DNA of 64,000 nucleotides, from contig NZ_FOAN01000009.1 in assembly GCF_900109525.1 (NCBI RefSeq), positions 159,302-223,301 of the forward strand, read 5' to 3'. Of the stretch, positions 27,572 through 36,759 are shown in pieces. The position numbers and the translations under genes are program-made. Below the pieces are notes generated by a model. That model saw nothing but the letters and a program-made list of their open reading frames with translations, was not told the DNA's origin and made no database searches. Each line of letters opens with the position of its first letter. Positions within the stretch are counted from its first letter, which is position 1. This DNA comes from Allobosea lupini (lineage in GTDB: Bacteria; Pseudomonadota; Alphaproteobacteria; Rhizobiales; Beijerinckiaceae).

Positions 27572-28608
27572 GCGGCATCCTCCAGCGCGGGCGCGCGGCT
27601 ATGGCCGGAGCCGGGAATCTCCATATGGCAGGCGGCAAGCCGCTGGCCGGCACCGACCGGGGTCAGCGCCGGCTTGGCCTTGGAGCAGATCGTCTGGGCC
27701 TGCGGACAGCGCGGATGGAAACGGCAGCCTTCCGGCGGATTGATCGGGTTCGGCGGATCGCCGGCGAGCGGCGCCTCCATCGTCCGGTTGTCCGGGTCCA
27801 TCGACGGCATCGCCGAGAGCAGCGCCTTCGTATAGGGATGGCGCGGATCGTCGTAGAGCTCCTCGACCGGGCCGATCTCGACGACCTCGCCGAGATACAT
27901 CACCATGACGCGGTCGCTGATGAAGCGGACGACGTTGAGGTCGTGGCTGATGAAGATGTAGGTCAGCCCGAACTCCTCGCGCAGGTCCATCAGCAGGTTG
28001 AGCACCTGCGCCTCGACCGATTTGTCGAGCGCCGAGACGGCTTCGTCGAGGATGACGAGGCGCGGCCCCAGCGCCAGCGCCCGGGCGATGTTGACGCGCT
28101 GGCGCTGGCCGCCGGAGAGCTCGTGCGGATAGCGTGCCGCGAAGCGGGCCGGATCGAGCCCGACTCGGGCGAGCAGGTCGCGGGCCCGCAGGATCGCGCC
28201 CGACTTGGGGACGCCGTGCACCATGGGCCCGAAAGCGATCGAATCCTCGATGGTCAGCCGCGGGTTGAGCGAGGCGAAGGAATCCTGGAAGACCATTTGC
28301 GCCTGGCGGCGATAGTCCTTGAGCGACAGCGCCGAGCTGCCGACGGCCTCGCCATCGAACAGCATCTGGCCCTCGTCCTGCGGGATCAGCTGCATCACCA
28401 CGCGCGCGGTCGTCGACTTGCCGCAGCCGGATTCGCCGACGACGCCGAGCGTCTCGCCCTTCATCACCGTGAAGTCGACACCGTCGACGGCGCGCACCAC
28501 CGCGCCGCGCCCGAGCGGGAAATGCTTGGTCAGCGTCCGCGCCTCGAGCAGCGGCGTGCCGGCGCCGCCGCGGTCGAGTCCGTCTTCGGCATGGAGCGAG
28601 AGCGACAT
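27568..28608 (-). CDS. Peptide-type ABC transporter ATPase, DppF/OppF-like
   Basis: 346 residues. Walker A GESGCGKS (58-65), signature LSGGQRQRV (164-172), Walker B LVILDEA (184-190), H-loop FISHDLNVV and the C-terminal oligo_HPY extension with GCRFHPRCPQAQTIC. The residue after the Walker B Glu region is Ala (DEAVSALD) where most family members have Pro; this is usually tolerated. It forms the heterodimeric motor with the DppD-like subunit. It begins 3 bp after the permease stop codon. Confidence 0.92.
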   Translation of the reverse strand: MSLSLHAEDGLDRGGAGTPLLEARTLTKHFPLGRGAVVRAVDGVDFTVMKGETLGVVGESGCGKSTTARVVMQLIPQDEGQMLFDGEAVGSSALSLKDYRRQAQMVFQDSFASLNPRLTIEDSIAFGPMVHGVPKSGAILRARDLLARVGLDPARFAARYPHELSGGQRQRVNIARALALGPRLVILDEAVSALDKSVEAQVLNLLMDLREEFGLTYIFISHDLNVVRFISDRVMVMYLGEVVEIGPVEELYDDPRHPYTKALLSAMPSMDPDNRTMEAPLAGDPPNPINPPEGCRFHPRCPQAQTICSKAKPALTPVGAGQRLAACHMEIPGSGHSRAPALEDAA

Positions 28609-28611
28609 GGC

Positions 28612-29505
28612 TCAGCCTTTCACGTCCATGGCCGAGCGCAGCCCGTCCGAGAGCAGGTTGAAGGAAATCGAGGTGATGAAGATCGCGACGCCCGGCAGTG
28701 CGGCGACCCAGGGCTGGACATAGATCGCGGTACGCAGCGTGTTCAGCATCAGGCCCCATTCCGGGGTCGGCGGCTTGGTGCCGAGGCCGAGGAAGGAGAG
28801 GCCCGAGGCCAGGATCATCGAGACCGAGATCAGGCTGGTGGCGTAGACGAAGATCGGACCGAGCACATTGCCGAGGACGTGAACGCGGATGATCGTGCCG
28901 GAGCCGGCACCGCTGGCCCGCGCCGCCTCGACATAGTCCATCGAGCGCACCTGCGTCGTCACGCTCTCGGCGATGCGGGCGATCGGCGGGATGAAGACGA
29001 TGGTCAGCGAGAGCAGCGAGTTGAAGACACCGGCGCCGAGAGCGCCGGAAAGCGCGATCGCCAGCAGCACCGAGGGGAAGGCGTAGAAGATGTCGACGGT
29101 GCGCATCGTGATCGTGTTGAACTTGCCGCCGAAGAAGCCGGCAGCGACCCCGATCAGCGAGCCGAAGCCGAAGGCGATGAAGACCGGCACCACGCCCATG
29201 AACAGCGACAGCCTGGCGCCGTGGATCAGGCGCGAGAGCATGTCGCGGCCGAGCTCGTCGGCACCGAGCGGATAGCCCGGCGTGCCGATCGGGCGCAGGC
29301 GCCGCAGCATCGAGGAACGGGTCGGGTCGGCCGGGGCGACATAATCGGCGAAGACCGCCATCAGGATGATCAGCAGCACGACGATGCCGGCACCGACCGC
29401 GACCTTGTCCTTGCGGAAGCGCCTGAAGACGCCGGACCAGTAGCCGGGAGAGCGCACCGGCTGGGGGACAGCCGGCATGGCGGCCGGAGACGTCACCGCA
29501 CTCAT
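28612..29505 (-). CDS. Peptide-type ABC transporter permease, DppC-like
   Basis: 297 residues with an N-terminal cytoplasmic tail and about six membrane segments. Family features are LGADELGRDMLSRLIHGARLS near residues 80-100 and the EAA loop VEAARASGAGSGTIIRVHVL. The C-terminal region LSFLGLGTKPPTPEWGLML is typical of DppC. Together with the DppB-like subunit it forms the translocation channel. One bp separates it from that gene. Confidence 0.92.
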   Translation of the reverse strand: MSAVTSPAAMPAVPQPVRSPGYWSGVFRRFRKDKVAVGAGIVVLLIILMAVFADYVAPADPTRSSMLRRLRPIGTPGYPLGADELGRDMLSRLIHGARLSLFMGVVPVFIAFGFGSLIGVAAGFFGGKFNTITMRTVDIFYAFPSVLLAIALSGALGAGVFNSLLSLTIVFIPPIARIAESVTTQVRSMDYVEAARASGAGSGTIIRVHVLGNVLGPIFVYATSLISVSMILASGLSFLGLGTKPPTPEWGLMLNTLRTAIYVQPWVAALPGVAIFITSISFNLLSDGLRSAMDVKG

Positions 29506-29506
29506 C

Positions 29507-30460
29507 TCAACGCCTCCTCACGCGCGGGTCGAGCAGGCCCTGGACGATGTCGACGAGGACATTGAGGCCGACGAAGAACATGGCGAGTACGAGGATCGTG
29601 CCTTGCAGCAGTGGCAGGTCGCGCTGGAAGATGGCGTTGCCGAGCAGGAAACCGGTGCCCGGCCAGGAAAAAACCGTCTCGATCAGGATCGAGCCGCCGA
29701 GCAGGTAGCCGAGCTGCAGGCCCATGACCGCGAGCGCGGTCGGTGCGGCATTCTTCACGACATGGCGGAAGACGCCGAAATCCATCAGGCCCTTGGCCCG
29801 CAGCGCCGGCACGAACTCCTGATTCAGGATGTCAGCGACCAGCGCGCGAACCGTGCGCGAGATGATGCCCATCGGGATCACCGACATGGTGATGGCCGGC
29901 AGGATCATGTGGCTGACATGCTCCCAGTCCCATTTCCAGGAGGCCGAGCCGCCGGGGCCGGCACCGCCAGGTGGCAGCCAGCCGAGCTGCACCGAGAAGA
30001 CGATGACCAGCACCATGCCGAGCCAGTAGTGCGGCACGCTGACGCCGAGCACCGCCAGCATCGAGGCGAACTTGTCGAGGAAGGAGCCGCGGAAATAACC
30101 GGCGACGAAGCCGAAGAAGCAGCCGAGCACGAAGCCGATCACGGTGGCGAGGCAGGCAATCAGCAGGGTGTTGCCGACGGCGCGCCAGACCTCGGCGGCG
30201 ACCGGGCGGCCGGTCGCGATCGAGGTGCCGAGATCGCCCTGCACCGCCTTCCAGAGCCAGAGCCCGAACTGCACCGGCAGCGGCCGGTCGAAGCCGTAGA
30301 GCTTCCTGATCTCCTCCTGCATCTGCTGCGAGGCGTCCGGCGGCAGCACCGAGGTCAGCGGGTCGCCCGGCGCGATATGGACGAGCAGGAAGCAGAACAG
30401 GCTGACGCCGAGCGCCACCGGCAGCACATAGAGGATGCGCTTGGCGAGATAGGTCAGCAT
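29507..30460 (-). CDS. Peptide-type ABC transporter permease, DppB-like
   Basis: 317 residues. The N-terminus YLAKRILYVLPVALGVSLFC and APGDPL are DppB hallmarks. The GDLGTSI segment, SVPHYWLGMVLVIVFSVQLG, the EAA loop ALRAKGLMDFGVFRHVVKNA and ETVFSWPGTGFLL follow in order. About six membrane segments. It starts 24 bp after the stop of the upstream binding protein in the same operon. Confidence 0.92.
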   Translation of the reverse strand: MLTYLAKRILYVLPVALGVSLFCFLLVHIAPGDPLTSVLPPDASQQMQEEIRKLYGFDRPLPVQFGLWLWKAVQGDLGTSIATGRPVAAEVWRAVGNTLLIACLATVIGFVLGCFFGFVAGYFRGSFLDKFASMLAVLGVSVPHYWLGMVLVIVFSVQLGWLPPGGAGPGGSASWKWDWEHVSHMILPAITMSVIPMGIISRTVRALVADILNQEFVPALRAKGLMDFGVFRHVVKNAAPTALAVMGLQLGYLLGGSILIETVFSWPGTGFLLGNAIFQRDLPLLQGTILVLAMFFVGLNVLVDIVQGLLDPRVRRR

Positions 30461-30484
30461 GGCCGGCCTCGCGTCATTCGCTGC

Positions 30485-32083
30485 TCACTTGTCCATCGAG
30501 ATCGGCGAGAAGTCCTGGAACCAGTTCTGGGCCTGGACGAAGCCCTTGACCTTGGCCGACAGGGCGCGCGGGTTGACGTCGTGCGTCACCATGAGGAAGA
30601 GCGCGTCGTCGACATACTTCTCGTGCGTCTTCTGCAGGATCTTGGTCTGCTCCACCGGGTCGAAGGTGGTGCGGATCTGGTCGAACAGCTTGTCCATTTC
30701 GGGGTCGCAATAGATGCCCCAATTGGTGCCCGCCGGCGGCTTCAGATCACATTGCAGATGGCGGATGAAGCCGGTGAACGGGTCCTGGATGAAATAGGTG
30801 TAGTTCATCCCCGTCGCCTTGCGGGACGAGTCGTGGTTCGCGCCGGCCCGCCAGATGTTGATCAGCGTGTTCCACTCGACCACCTCGAAATCGACCTTGA
30901 TGCCGACCTCGGCGAGGTTCTGCTGGACGAACTCGTTCATCGGCAGCGGCTGCATCTGGCCCGAGCCGGAGGGCGAGATCAGGATGCGGGTCTGGAGCGG
31001 CTTGGCCGGGGAGTAACCGGCCTCGGCGAGCAGCTTCTTGGCCGCCGCCGGGTCGTAGCTCAGCTTGAAGCTCGGCTTGCCGAACCATTGATGGCCGGGC
31101 GGGTAGAACCCCTCGGCCGGGATCATCATGCCGCCGAGCAGCTCCTTCAGTCCGGCGCGGTCGATCGCGAGATTGGCCGCCTTGCGCACGCGGATGTCGT
31201 TCCAGGGCGAACCCTCGACGCGCGAGAGATGCCAGGTCCAGTTGTGCGGATAGGCGTTGGTGACGATCTTGTAGCCGGCGCCCTTCAGCGACTCGACGAG
31301 ATCGGGCGCCGGCGCCTCGATCCAGTCGACCTGGCCGGAGCGCAGCGCGGCGGCGCGTGCATTGGGCTCGGGCAGCGGCAGCAGCACGAGCTTGTCGAGC
31401 TTGGGTACCCGCGCCTTGTCCCAATAGTCCTTGAACGGCGAGAGCTCGGCCCGCTCGCGCGGCTGGAAGGCGGTGAGCTGCCACGGGCCGGTGCCGGACG
31501 GTGTCCTGGCGAAGGCTTCCCAGTTCTTGCCGACCTTCTCCCACTGCGCGGGCGACGACATCATGATCCAGGCGAGCTGGTAGGGCAGGGTCGCGTCGGG
31601 CGACTTCGTCGTGATCTCGACCTTGTACTTGTCGATCACCTTGTAGGCGGCGACGGCCGGGATGCGCGAGCGGCCCTGCGCCGCCTGGCGCTGGTCGAAT
31701 TGCGGGCTGTCGTTCTTGAGCAGCTTGTCGAGGTTCCAGACCACCGCCTCGGCGCTGAACTCGGAGCCGTCATGGAACTTCACGCCCTCGCGCAGGGTGA
31801 AGGTCCACTTGGTCTTGTCGCTCGCATCGACCGCCCAGGCGGTGGCGAGGCCGGGTTTCAGGTCGGAGGGCTTGTCGGCGCTGGAGAGGTCCCAGTTGAT
31901 CAGCGCGTCATAGACCGTATAGCCCATGAACCGCATGCCCTCGCCGCCCTGGTCGGTCTGGCCTGTGGTCAGCGGAATGTCGGAGGCGGTCATCGCGATG
32001 CGCAGCGTGCCTTGCGCCAGGGCCGGCTGGGCAAGAAGCGCGACGCCGGCAGCGAGCGAGAGGGCCAGGGCAGTGCGAAGCAT
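30485..32083 (-). CDS. Family 5 solute-binding protein, first copy next to the permeases
   Basis: 532 residues from the ATG at 32083 (AAAGG upstream). Signal peptide LRTALALSLAAGVALLAQPA ending in ALAQ. SBP_bac_5 features: WTFTLREGVKFHDGSEFSAE, SGTGPWQLTAFQPRERAEL and IRVRKAANLAIDRAGLKELL. It delivers peptides, opines or similar compounds to the DppBCDF-like channel. It is a close paralogue of the next gene upstream (both begin the mature part RIAMTASDIPLTTG / RIGMTAADIPRTHG and end SAKVKG..Q), so the operon has two receptors for one channel. Ligand unknown. Confidence 0.9.
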   Translation of the reverse strand: MLRTALALSLAAGVALLAQPALAQGTLRIAMTASDIPLTTGQTDQGGEGMRFMGYTVYDALINWDLSSADKPSDLKPGLATAWAVDASDKTKWTFTLREGVKFHDGSEFSAEAVVWNLDKLLKNDSPQFDQRQAAQGRSRIPAVAAYKVIDKYKVEITTKSPDATLPYQLAWIMMSSPAQWEKVGKNWEAFARTPSGTGPWQLTAFQPRERAELSPFKDYWDKARVPKLDKLVLLPLPEPNARAAALRSGQVDWIEAPAPDLVESLKGAGYKIVTNAYPHNWTWHLSRVEGSPWNDIRVRKAANLAIDRAGLKELLGGMMIPAEGFYPPGHQWFGKPSFKLSYDPAAAKKLLAEAGYSPAKPLQTRILISPSGSGQMQPLPMNEFVQQNLAEVGIKVDFEVVEWNTLINIWRAGANHDSSRKATGMNYTYFIQDPFTGFIRHLQCDLKPPAGTNWGIYCDPEMDKLFDQIRTTFDPVEQTKILQKTHEKYVDDALFLMVTHDVNPRALSAKVKGFVQAQNWFQDFSPISMDK

Positions 32084-32162
32084 CGGGCACCTTTGATCTG
32101 GAAGAGTTCTGAACCGGCTCAGCAAGGGCCGTGCCATGGGCATGAAGGCGCCCGAACCGCAC

Positions 32163-32260
32163 CGTCATGCTCGCCCTTGTGGCGAGCATCCACGTCTTGA
32201 ACGCTGCATGCGATCAGTCACGGGAAGGCGTGGATGGTCGGGACGAGCCCGACCATGACG
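32163..32260 (-). repeat. Family B palindromic element, copy 1 (reverse orientation)
   Basis: Arms CGTCATGCTCGCCCTTGTGG...GGCGAGCAT and ATGGTCGGGACGAGCCCGAC...CATGACG, with CCACGTCTT / GGCGTGG between. It lies in the 200-bp gap between the two paralogous binding-protein genes. Other copies are at 53807 and 57123. Confidence 0.92.
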
Positions 32261-32283
32261 GAAACGGCAGGCTCTAAGCCCTG

Positions 32284-33936
32284 TCACTCCATCGACATCG
32301 GCGCGATGTCGATGAACCAGCTCTTGGGCTGGACCACGCCCTTGACCTTGGCGCTCATCGCGCGCGGGCCGACATCATGCGCCACCCAGACGAAGGGCGC
32401 CTCCTCGACGATGCGGGCGTGGAGCTTGGCGAGCGCCGCATCGCGCGCCGTGCCGTCGAAGGAGGTACGGGCGTCGGCGATCAGCTTGTCGAACTCGTCA
32501 TTGCCGAAATAGCCCCAGTTGTTGGAGACCGGCGGGAAGGTCTTGGTCGAGACGAAGCGGACCATGGCGAAGAACGGGTCCATCGCCGCATAGGTGACGT
32601 TGGTGGCGTTCGCGCCGCGGGCATTGGCGTGCTTGGCGCCCTCGCGCCAGTTGGTGAAGACGGCGTTCCACTCGCCGACCTCGAGCGCGACGTCGAAATA
32701 GCAGTCCTTCAGCGCCTGCTGCATGAATTCGTTCATCGGCAGCGGCTGCATCTGGCCCGAGCCCGAGGCCGAGGTCAGCACCTTCACCTTCGCCGGCTTG
32801 GAGGCCGAGAAGCCCGCCTCGGTCATCAGCTTCTTGGCGGCTTCGAGATCGTATTTGATCTCGAACTTCGGATTGCCCCACCAGGGATGGCCGGGCGGTA
32901 CCGTGCCCTTCGGCACCTCCATCAGCCCGCCGAGAAGGGTCTTCAGCTCCTCGCGGTTGACGCACAGATTGGCGGCGTGGCGGACCTTCTTGTCGAGCCA
33001 GACCGAACCTTCGGCGAAAGAGAGCTGCCAGGGCCAGACATGCGGCTGGGCATTGGTATAGATCGAGAAGCCGCGCTGCTTGATCTGCGGCACGGCGTCC
33101 GGCGCCGGCGCCTCGATCCAGTCGACCTGGCCCGAGAGAAGGGCAGCGGTGCGGGCATTGGCTTCGGGCAGCGGCAGCAGCACGACACGGTCGACCTTCG
33201 GTACCCGCTTGGGATCCCAGTAAGCCTTGTTGGCGACCATCTCGAAGCGTTCGCGCGGCACGAGCCGGACGCCCTTGAACGGGCCGGTGCCGGACGGGTC
33301 GGCCGAGAAGGCGGCCCAGGCCTGCTTGGAGCGTTCGGCGGCGTCGGTCACCGAGGCCGGGACGGCGGCGAGCTTGGCTGCCCAATGCGTGGGCGAGGCC
33401 ATGTAGAGATTGGTCAGGTTGATCGGCAGGAAGGCGTCGGGCTCGGAGGTGGTGAGCTCGACGGTGAGCGGATCGATCGCCTTGGCCGACTTCAAGGTCG
33501 GCATGCGCGAGACGGTGACGCCCACCTGATCGGCAGCAAAGTGGGCTGCCTCTTTATTGAGCACTTTTTCGACGTTCCAGACTACCGCAGCGGCATCGAA
33601 GGCCGAGCCGTCCTGGAACTTCACACCCGGGCGCAGCTTGAACACCCATTTCGTCTTGTCGCCGGCGTCGACCGACCATTCGGTGGCGAGGCCGGGAATG
33701 ACGACGCTGGCCTTGTCGGCCGAGGACAGGTCCCAGTTGGTCAGCCCGTCATACATCGGGATGCCGGTGAAGCGGTTGCCTTCGAAGCCCTGGTCGGGCT
33801 GGCCATGAGTCCGCGGGATATCGGCGGCGGTCATGCCGATGCGCAGCACTTTCTCCTGGGCGAGCGCGGTGCCCACGAGCGTGGTTGAAAAGCCGAGCGC
33901 CAGCATGACGGCGCGCGTGGTGAACCTGGACGACAT
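32284..33936 (-). CDS. Family 5 solute-binding protein, second (promoter-proximal) copy
   Basis: 550 residues with GGAGC upstream of the ATG. Signal peptide RAVMLALGFSTTLVGTALAQ. SBP_bac_5 motifs WVFKLRPGVKFQDGSAFDA, SGTGPFKGVRLVPRERFEM and KKVRHAANLCVNREELKTLL. It is parallel along its length to the downstream binding protein (for example GSGQMQPLPMNEF in both), indicating a tandem duplication followed by divergence. First gene of the operon SBP-SBP-DppB-DppC-DppF-DppD. The ligand is unknown but probably differs between the two copies. Confidence 0.9.
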   Translation of the reverse strand: MSSRFTTRAVMLALGFSTTLVGTALAQEKVLRIGMTAADIPRTHGQPDQGFEGNRFTGIPMYDGLTNWDLSSADKASVVIPGLATEWSVDAGDKTKWVFKLRPGVKFQDGSAFDAAAVVWNVEKVLNKEAAHFAADQVGVTVSRMPTLKSAKAIDPLTVELTTSEPDAFLPINLTNLYMASPTHWAAKLAAVPASVTDAAERSKQAWAAFSADPSGTGPFKGVRLVPRERFEMVANKAYWDPKRVPKVDRVVLLPLPEANARTAALLSGQVDWIEAPAPDAVPQIKQRGFSIYTNAQPHVWPWQLSFAEGSVWLDKKVRHAANLCVNREELKTLLGGLMEVPKGTVPPGHPWWGNPKFEIKYDLEAAKKLMTEAGFSASKPAKVKVLTSASGSGQMQPLPMNEFMQQALKDCYFDVALEVGEWNAVFTNWREGAKHANARGANATNVTYAAMDPFFAMVRFVSTKTFPPVSNNWGYFGNDEFDKLIADARTSFDGTARDAALAKLHARIVEEAPFVWVAHDVGPRAMSAKVKGVVQPKSWFIDIAPMSME

Positions 33937-34121
33937 GACGGTGCTCCCCTCGAGGCCCGGCGTTGGTTCGCGCGGATTGGGGAGGGGCTAGCAACGGGCG
34001 TGCCATAGGCTCGGTGGCAGAAGAGAAGGCATTGCTGCAATACCACGCAAGCCTCACGCATCTTCCCGCAATGCCGGCCATCTGGCGCGGAAGGCGAGGG
34101 CGGGCGCCGGAAATCGGGGGC

Positions 34122-34262
34122 CTGGCCGAGGTCAAGATCTTCGCCAGCGACGTCGCCAAGACGATGGAGCAGGCCGAACCCAAGCGCTTCACCGCGACCC
34201 TGTCGAAAAAGGCCCGCAATGGCCGGATCTTCGTCGACTATCTGCGCAATGCGGCGGCGCCA
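34122..34262 (+). pseudogene. Relic of a LigD polymerase (primase-like) domain
   Basis: A 47-residue stretch, LAEVKIFASDVAKTMEQAEP then KRFTATLSKKARNGRIFVDYLRN, closely follows the conserved segment of LigD polymerase domains (EVKxFxxAVA...P.RYxATMSKxxRxGRIFIDYLRNGRGAT). The similarity stops abruptly after LRN, and no ligase or nuclease domain and no ku gene is present. The reading frame has no ribosome-binding site and ends at 34286. The rest of the 434-bp gap (33937-34370) holds no gene I can see. A decayed DNA-repair gene fragment is the simplest reading. Confidence 0.72.
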
Positions 34263-34370
34263 CTCTTGTCTCTGCCCGACTTTTAGCATCAATCTCACCG
34301 CTTGATCGTAGCCGGCGAGTCCGGTTTTCTGCGCCGGCTCACGATGGCGCTGGGGATGGCCGGGTCGCGC

Positions 34371-35411
34371 ATGGTTTCGGTAGATCTCAAGGCCGTTTCG
34401 AAGCACTGGGGCGGCGCGGCGGCGGTCGACGACATCAGCTTCATGGTGAAGGGTGGCGACCTCGTCGCCTTGCTCGGCCCGTCCGGCTGCGGCAAGTCGA
34501 CCACGCTCCGGCTGATCGCCGGGCTGGAGGACAGCAGCAGCGGCACCATCGCGATCGGCGGGCGCGACGTGACCGGCGCGGCGCCCTCGCAGCGCGGCAT
34601 CGCCATGGTGTTCCAGAACTATGCACTGTTCCCGCATCTCTCGGTCGCCGAGAACATCCTGTTCGGCCTGAAGGTGCGGAAGGTCTCGCGCGCCGAACGC
34701 GACGAGCGGCTCAAGCGCGCCGCCACGATCCTCGGACTCGCCGGCCTGCTCGAACGCAAGCCCTCGCAGCTCTCCGGCGGCCAGCAGCAGCGCGTCGCGC
34801 TCGGCCGTGCCATCGTCGCCGAGGCACCGGTCTGCCTGATGGACGAGCCCCTCTCCAATCTCGATGCCCAGCTGCGCGTCGAGATGCGCCGCGAAATCCG
34901 CGAACTGCAGCAGCGTCTCGGCATCACCATGGTCTATGTCACGCATGACCAGGTCGAGGCGATGACGATGGCCGACCAGGTCGTGCTGATGCGCAACGGC
35001 CGGATCGAGCAGGATGCGCCGCCCGACCAGCTCTACGAGAACCCGGCGACGATCTTCGTCGCGCGCTTCGTCGGCACGCCGCCGATGAACGTCATTCCGC
35101 TCGCATCCGTCCTGGCGGCGGGCGGAGACGGGCTCGCGCCGCCATCCCAGGCCGAACCGGGCTCGCTCGCTGTCGGCATCCGCCCCGAGATGACCGAGCT
35201 CGCCGAAACCGGCATCGCGGCCGACGTCGTCGCCGTCGAATATCTCGGCGCCGACACGCTGGTCGAGACGCGGATCGAGGGCCAGCCCTTCATCGTGCGC
35301 CGGCCCGGGAAGGTCCGTGCTGTGGCAGGCGACCGGGTGCATATCAGATTGTCGCAATCGGCGGTGCACTGGTTCGACCTGAAGACCGAGCAGAGGCTCG
35401 TCCTCGACTGA
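34371..35411 (+). CDS. ABC transporter ATPase, UgpC/MalK type
   Basis: 346 residues from the ATG that gives the usual family start (MVSVDLKAVSKHWGG); in-frame ATGs at 34344 and 34356 are alternatives. Walker A GPSGCGKS (36-43), Q-loop FQNYALFPHL, signature LSGGQQQRV (134-142), Walker B CLMDEPLSNLD and the C-terminal TOBE/MalK domain (about 240-340, with VGIRPEMTEL). It powers a carbohydrate- or glycerophosphate-type importer with the following genes. First gene of the operon. Confidence 0.92.
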   Translation: MVSVDLKAVSKHWGGAAAVDDISFMVKGGDLVALLGPSGCGKSTTLRLIAGLEDSSSGTIAIGGRDVTGAAPSQRGIAMVFQNYALFPHLSVAENILFGLKVRKVSRAERDERLKRAATILGLAGLLERKPSQLSGGQQQRVALGRAIVAEAPVCLMDEPLSNLDAQLRVEMRREIRELQQRLGITMVYVTHDQVEAMTMADQVVLMRNGRIEQDAPPDQLYENPATIFVARFVGTPPMNVIPLASVLAAGGDGLAPPSQAEPGSLAVGIRPEMTELAETGIAADVVAVEYLGADTLVETRIEGQPFIVRRPGKVRAVAGDRVHIRLSQSAVHWFDLKTEQRLVLD

Positions 35412-35465
35412 CGACGCCTGAACAACCAGGCGCTCAAGCGCCGCAACCAAGGGGAGTGCACGACT

Positions 35466-36755
35466 ATGGACAGGCGCGAATTTCTGGGTGGTACGGCGGC
35501 GGTGGCTGGTTCGCTCGCCATGGCGAGGCCTGCGCTCGCCCAATCGGCCGAGTTGTCCTTCTTCTATCCGGTCGCCGTGGGCGGGCCTATCACCAAGCTG
35601 ATCGACGCCTATGCCGCCGGCTTCGAGAAGGACAACCCGACGATCAAGGTCAAGCCGATCTATGCCGGCACCTACCAGGAGACGATCGTCAAGGCGCTGA
35701 CCGCGCACAAGAGCGGCACGCCGCCGGTGCTCTCGGTACTGCTGTCGACCGACATGTTCACCCTGATCGACGAGGAAGCGATCGTTCCCTTCGATCCCTT
35801 CATCAAGACCGAGGACGACAGGAAGTGGCTCTCCAGCTTCTTCCCCGGCTTCATGGCGAACAGCCAGACTGGCGGCAAGACATGGGGCGTCCCGTTCCAG
35901 CGCTCCACGGTGGTGCTCTACTGGAACAAGGAGCTGTTCAAGGAGGCCGGCCTCGATCCCGACACGCCGCCGAAGACCTGGGCCGAGCAGCTCGAATTCG
36001 CGCAGAAGCTGACCAAGCGCGACGCCGCCGGCAACACCAGCCAGTGGGGCATCCAGATTCCGTCCTCGGGCTTCCCCTACTGGCTCTTCCAGGGGCTGAC
36101 CACGCAGGCCGGCGCCATCCTCGCCAATGCGGCCGGCGACAAGACCGACTACGCCAATCCCGGCGTCGTCGAGGCGCTGCAGTACTGGGTCGACCTTTCG
36201 CAGAAGCACAAGGTCCATCCGCCGGGCATCGTTGAATGGGGCACCACGCCGCGCGACTTCTTCGAAAAGAAGGTCGCGATGATGTGGACGACCACCGGCA
36301 ACCTGACCAATGTCCGCACCAACGCCAAGTTCCCCTTCGGCGTCGCCGTGCTGCCCGCCGGCAAGAAGCCGGGCAGCCCGACCGGCGGCGGCAATTTCTA
36401 CCTCTCCAAGAAGGCGAGCCCGGCCGAGCAGGAAGCGGCGTTCAAGTTCGTGCGCTGGATCACCACGCCCGAGCGCGCCGCACAGTGGAGCGCCGATACC
36501 GGCTATGTCGCGGTGACGCCGGCAGCCTACGAGACCGAGGCGATGAAGAAATACGTCGCCGACTTCCCGCAGGCCCTCGTCGCCCGCGACCAGCTGCCGA
36601 CCGCCGTCGCCGAGCTCTCGACCCATGAGAACCAGCGCGTCACCAAGGCGCTCAACGACGGCCTGCAGGCGGCCCTGACCGGCACGAAGCAGCCGCAGAA
36701 GGCGATGGAGGACGCGCAAGCGGAAGCCGAGCGCATCCTGAAGGCCTATCGCTGA
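35466..36755 (+). CDS. Family 1 solute-binding protein, UgpB-like
   Basis: 429 residues. The start MDRREFLGGTAAVAGSLA contains a twin-arginine-like RRE-F motif followed by a hydrophobic stretch ending ALAQ, so export may be by Tat or Sec. The SBP_bac_1 fold shows in ELSFFYPVAVGGPITKLIDA, TYQETIVKAL, WGVPFQRSTVVLYWNKELFK and the C-terminal LNDGLQAALTGTKQPQKAM. UgpB-type proteins bind glycerol-3-phosphate, glycerophosphodiesters or sugars. The two phosphatase-like genes at the end of the operon support a phosphorylated ligand, an inference. Confidence 0.9.
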   Translation: MDRREFLGGTAAVAGSLAMARPALAQSAELSFFYPVAVGGPITKLIDAYAAGFEKDNPTIKVKPIYAGTYQETIVKALTAHKSGTPPVLSVLLSTDMFTLIDEEAIVPFDPFIKTEDDRKWLSSFFPGFMANSQTGGKTWGVPFQRSTVVLYWNKELFKEAGLDPDTPPKTWAEQLEFAQKLTKRDAAGNTSQWGIQIPSSGFPYWLFQGLTTQAGAILANAAGDKTDYANPGVVEALQYWVDLSQKHKVHPPGIVEWGTTPRDFFEKKVAMMWTTTGNLTNVRTNAKFPFGVAVLPAGKKPGSPTGGGNFYLSKKASPAEQEAAFKFVRWITTPERAAQWSADTGYVAVTPAAYETEAMKKYVADFPQALVARDQLPTAVAELSTHENQRVTKALNDGLQAALTGTKQPQKAMEDAQAEAERILKAYR

Positions 36756-36759
36756 GCCG

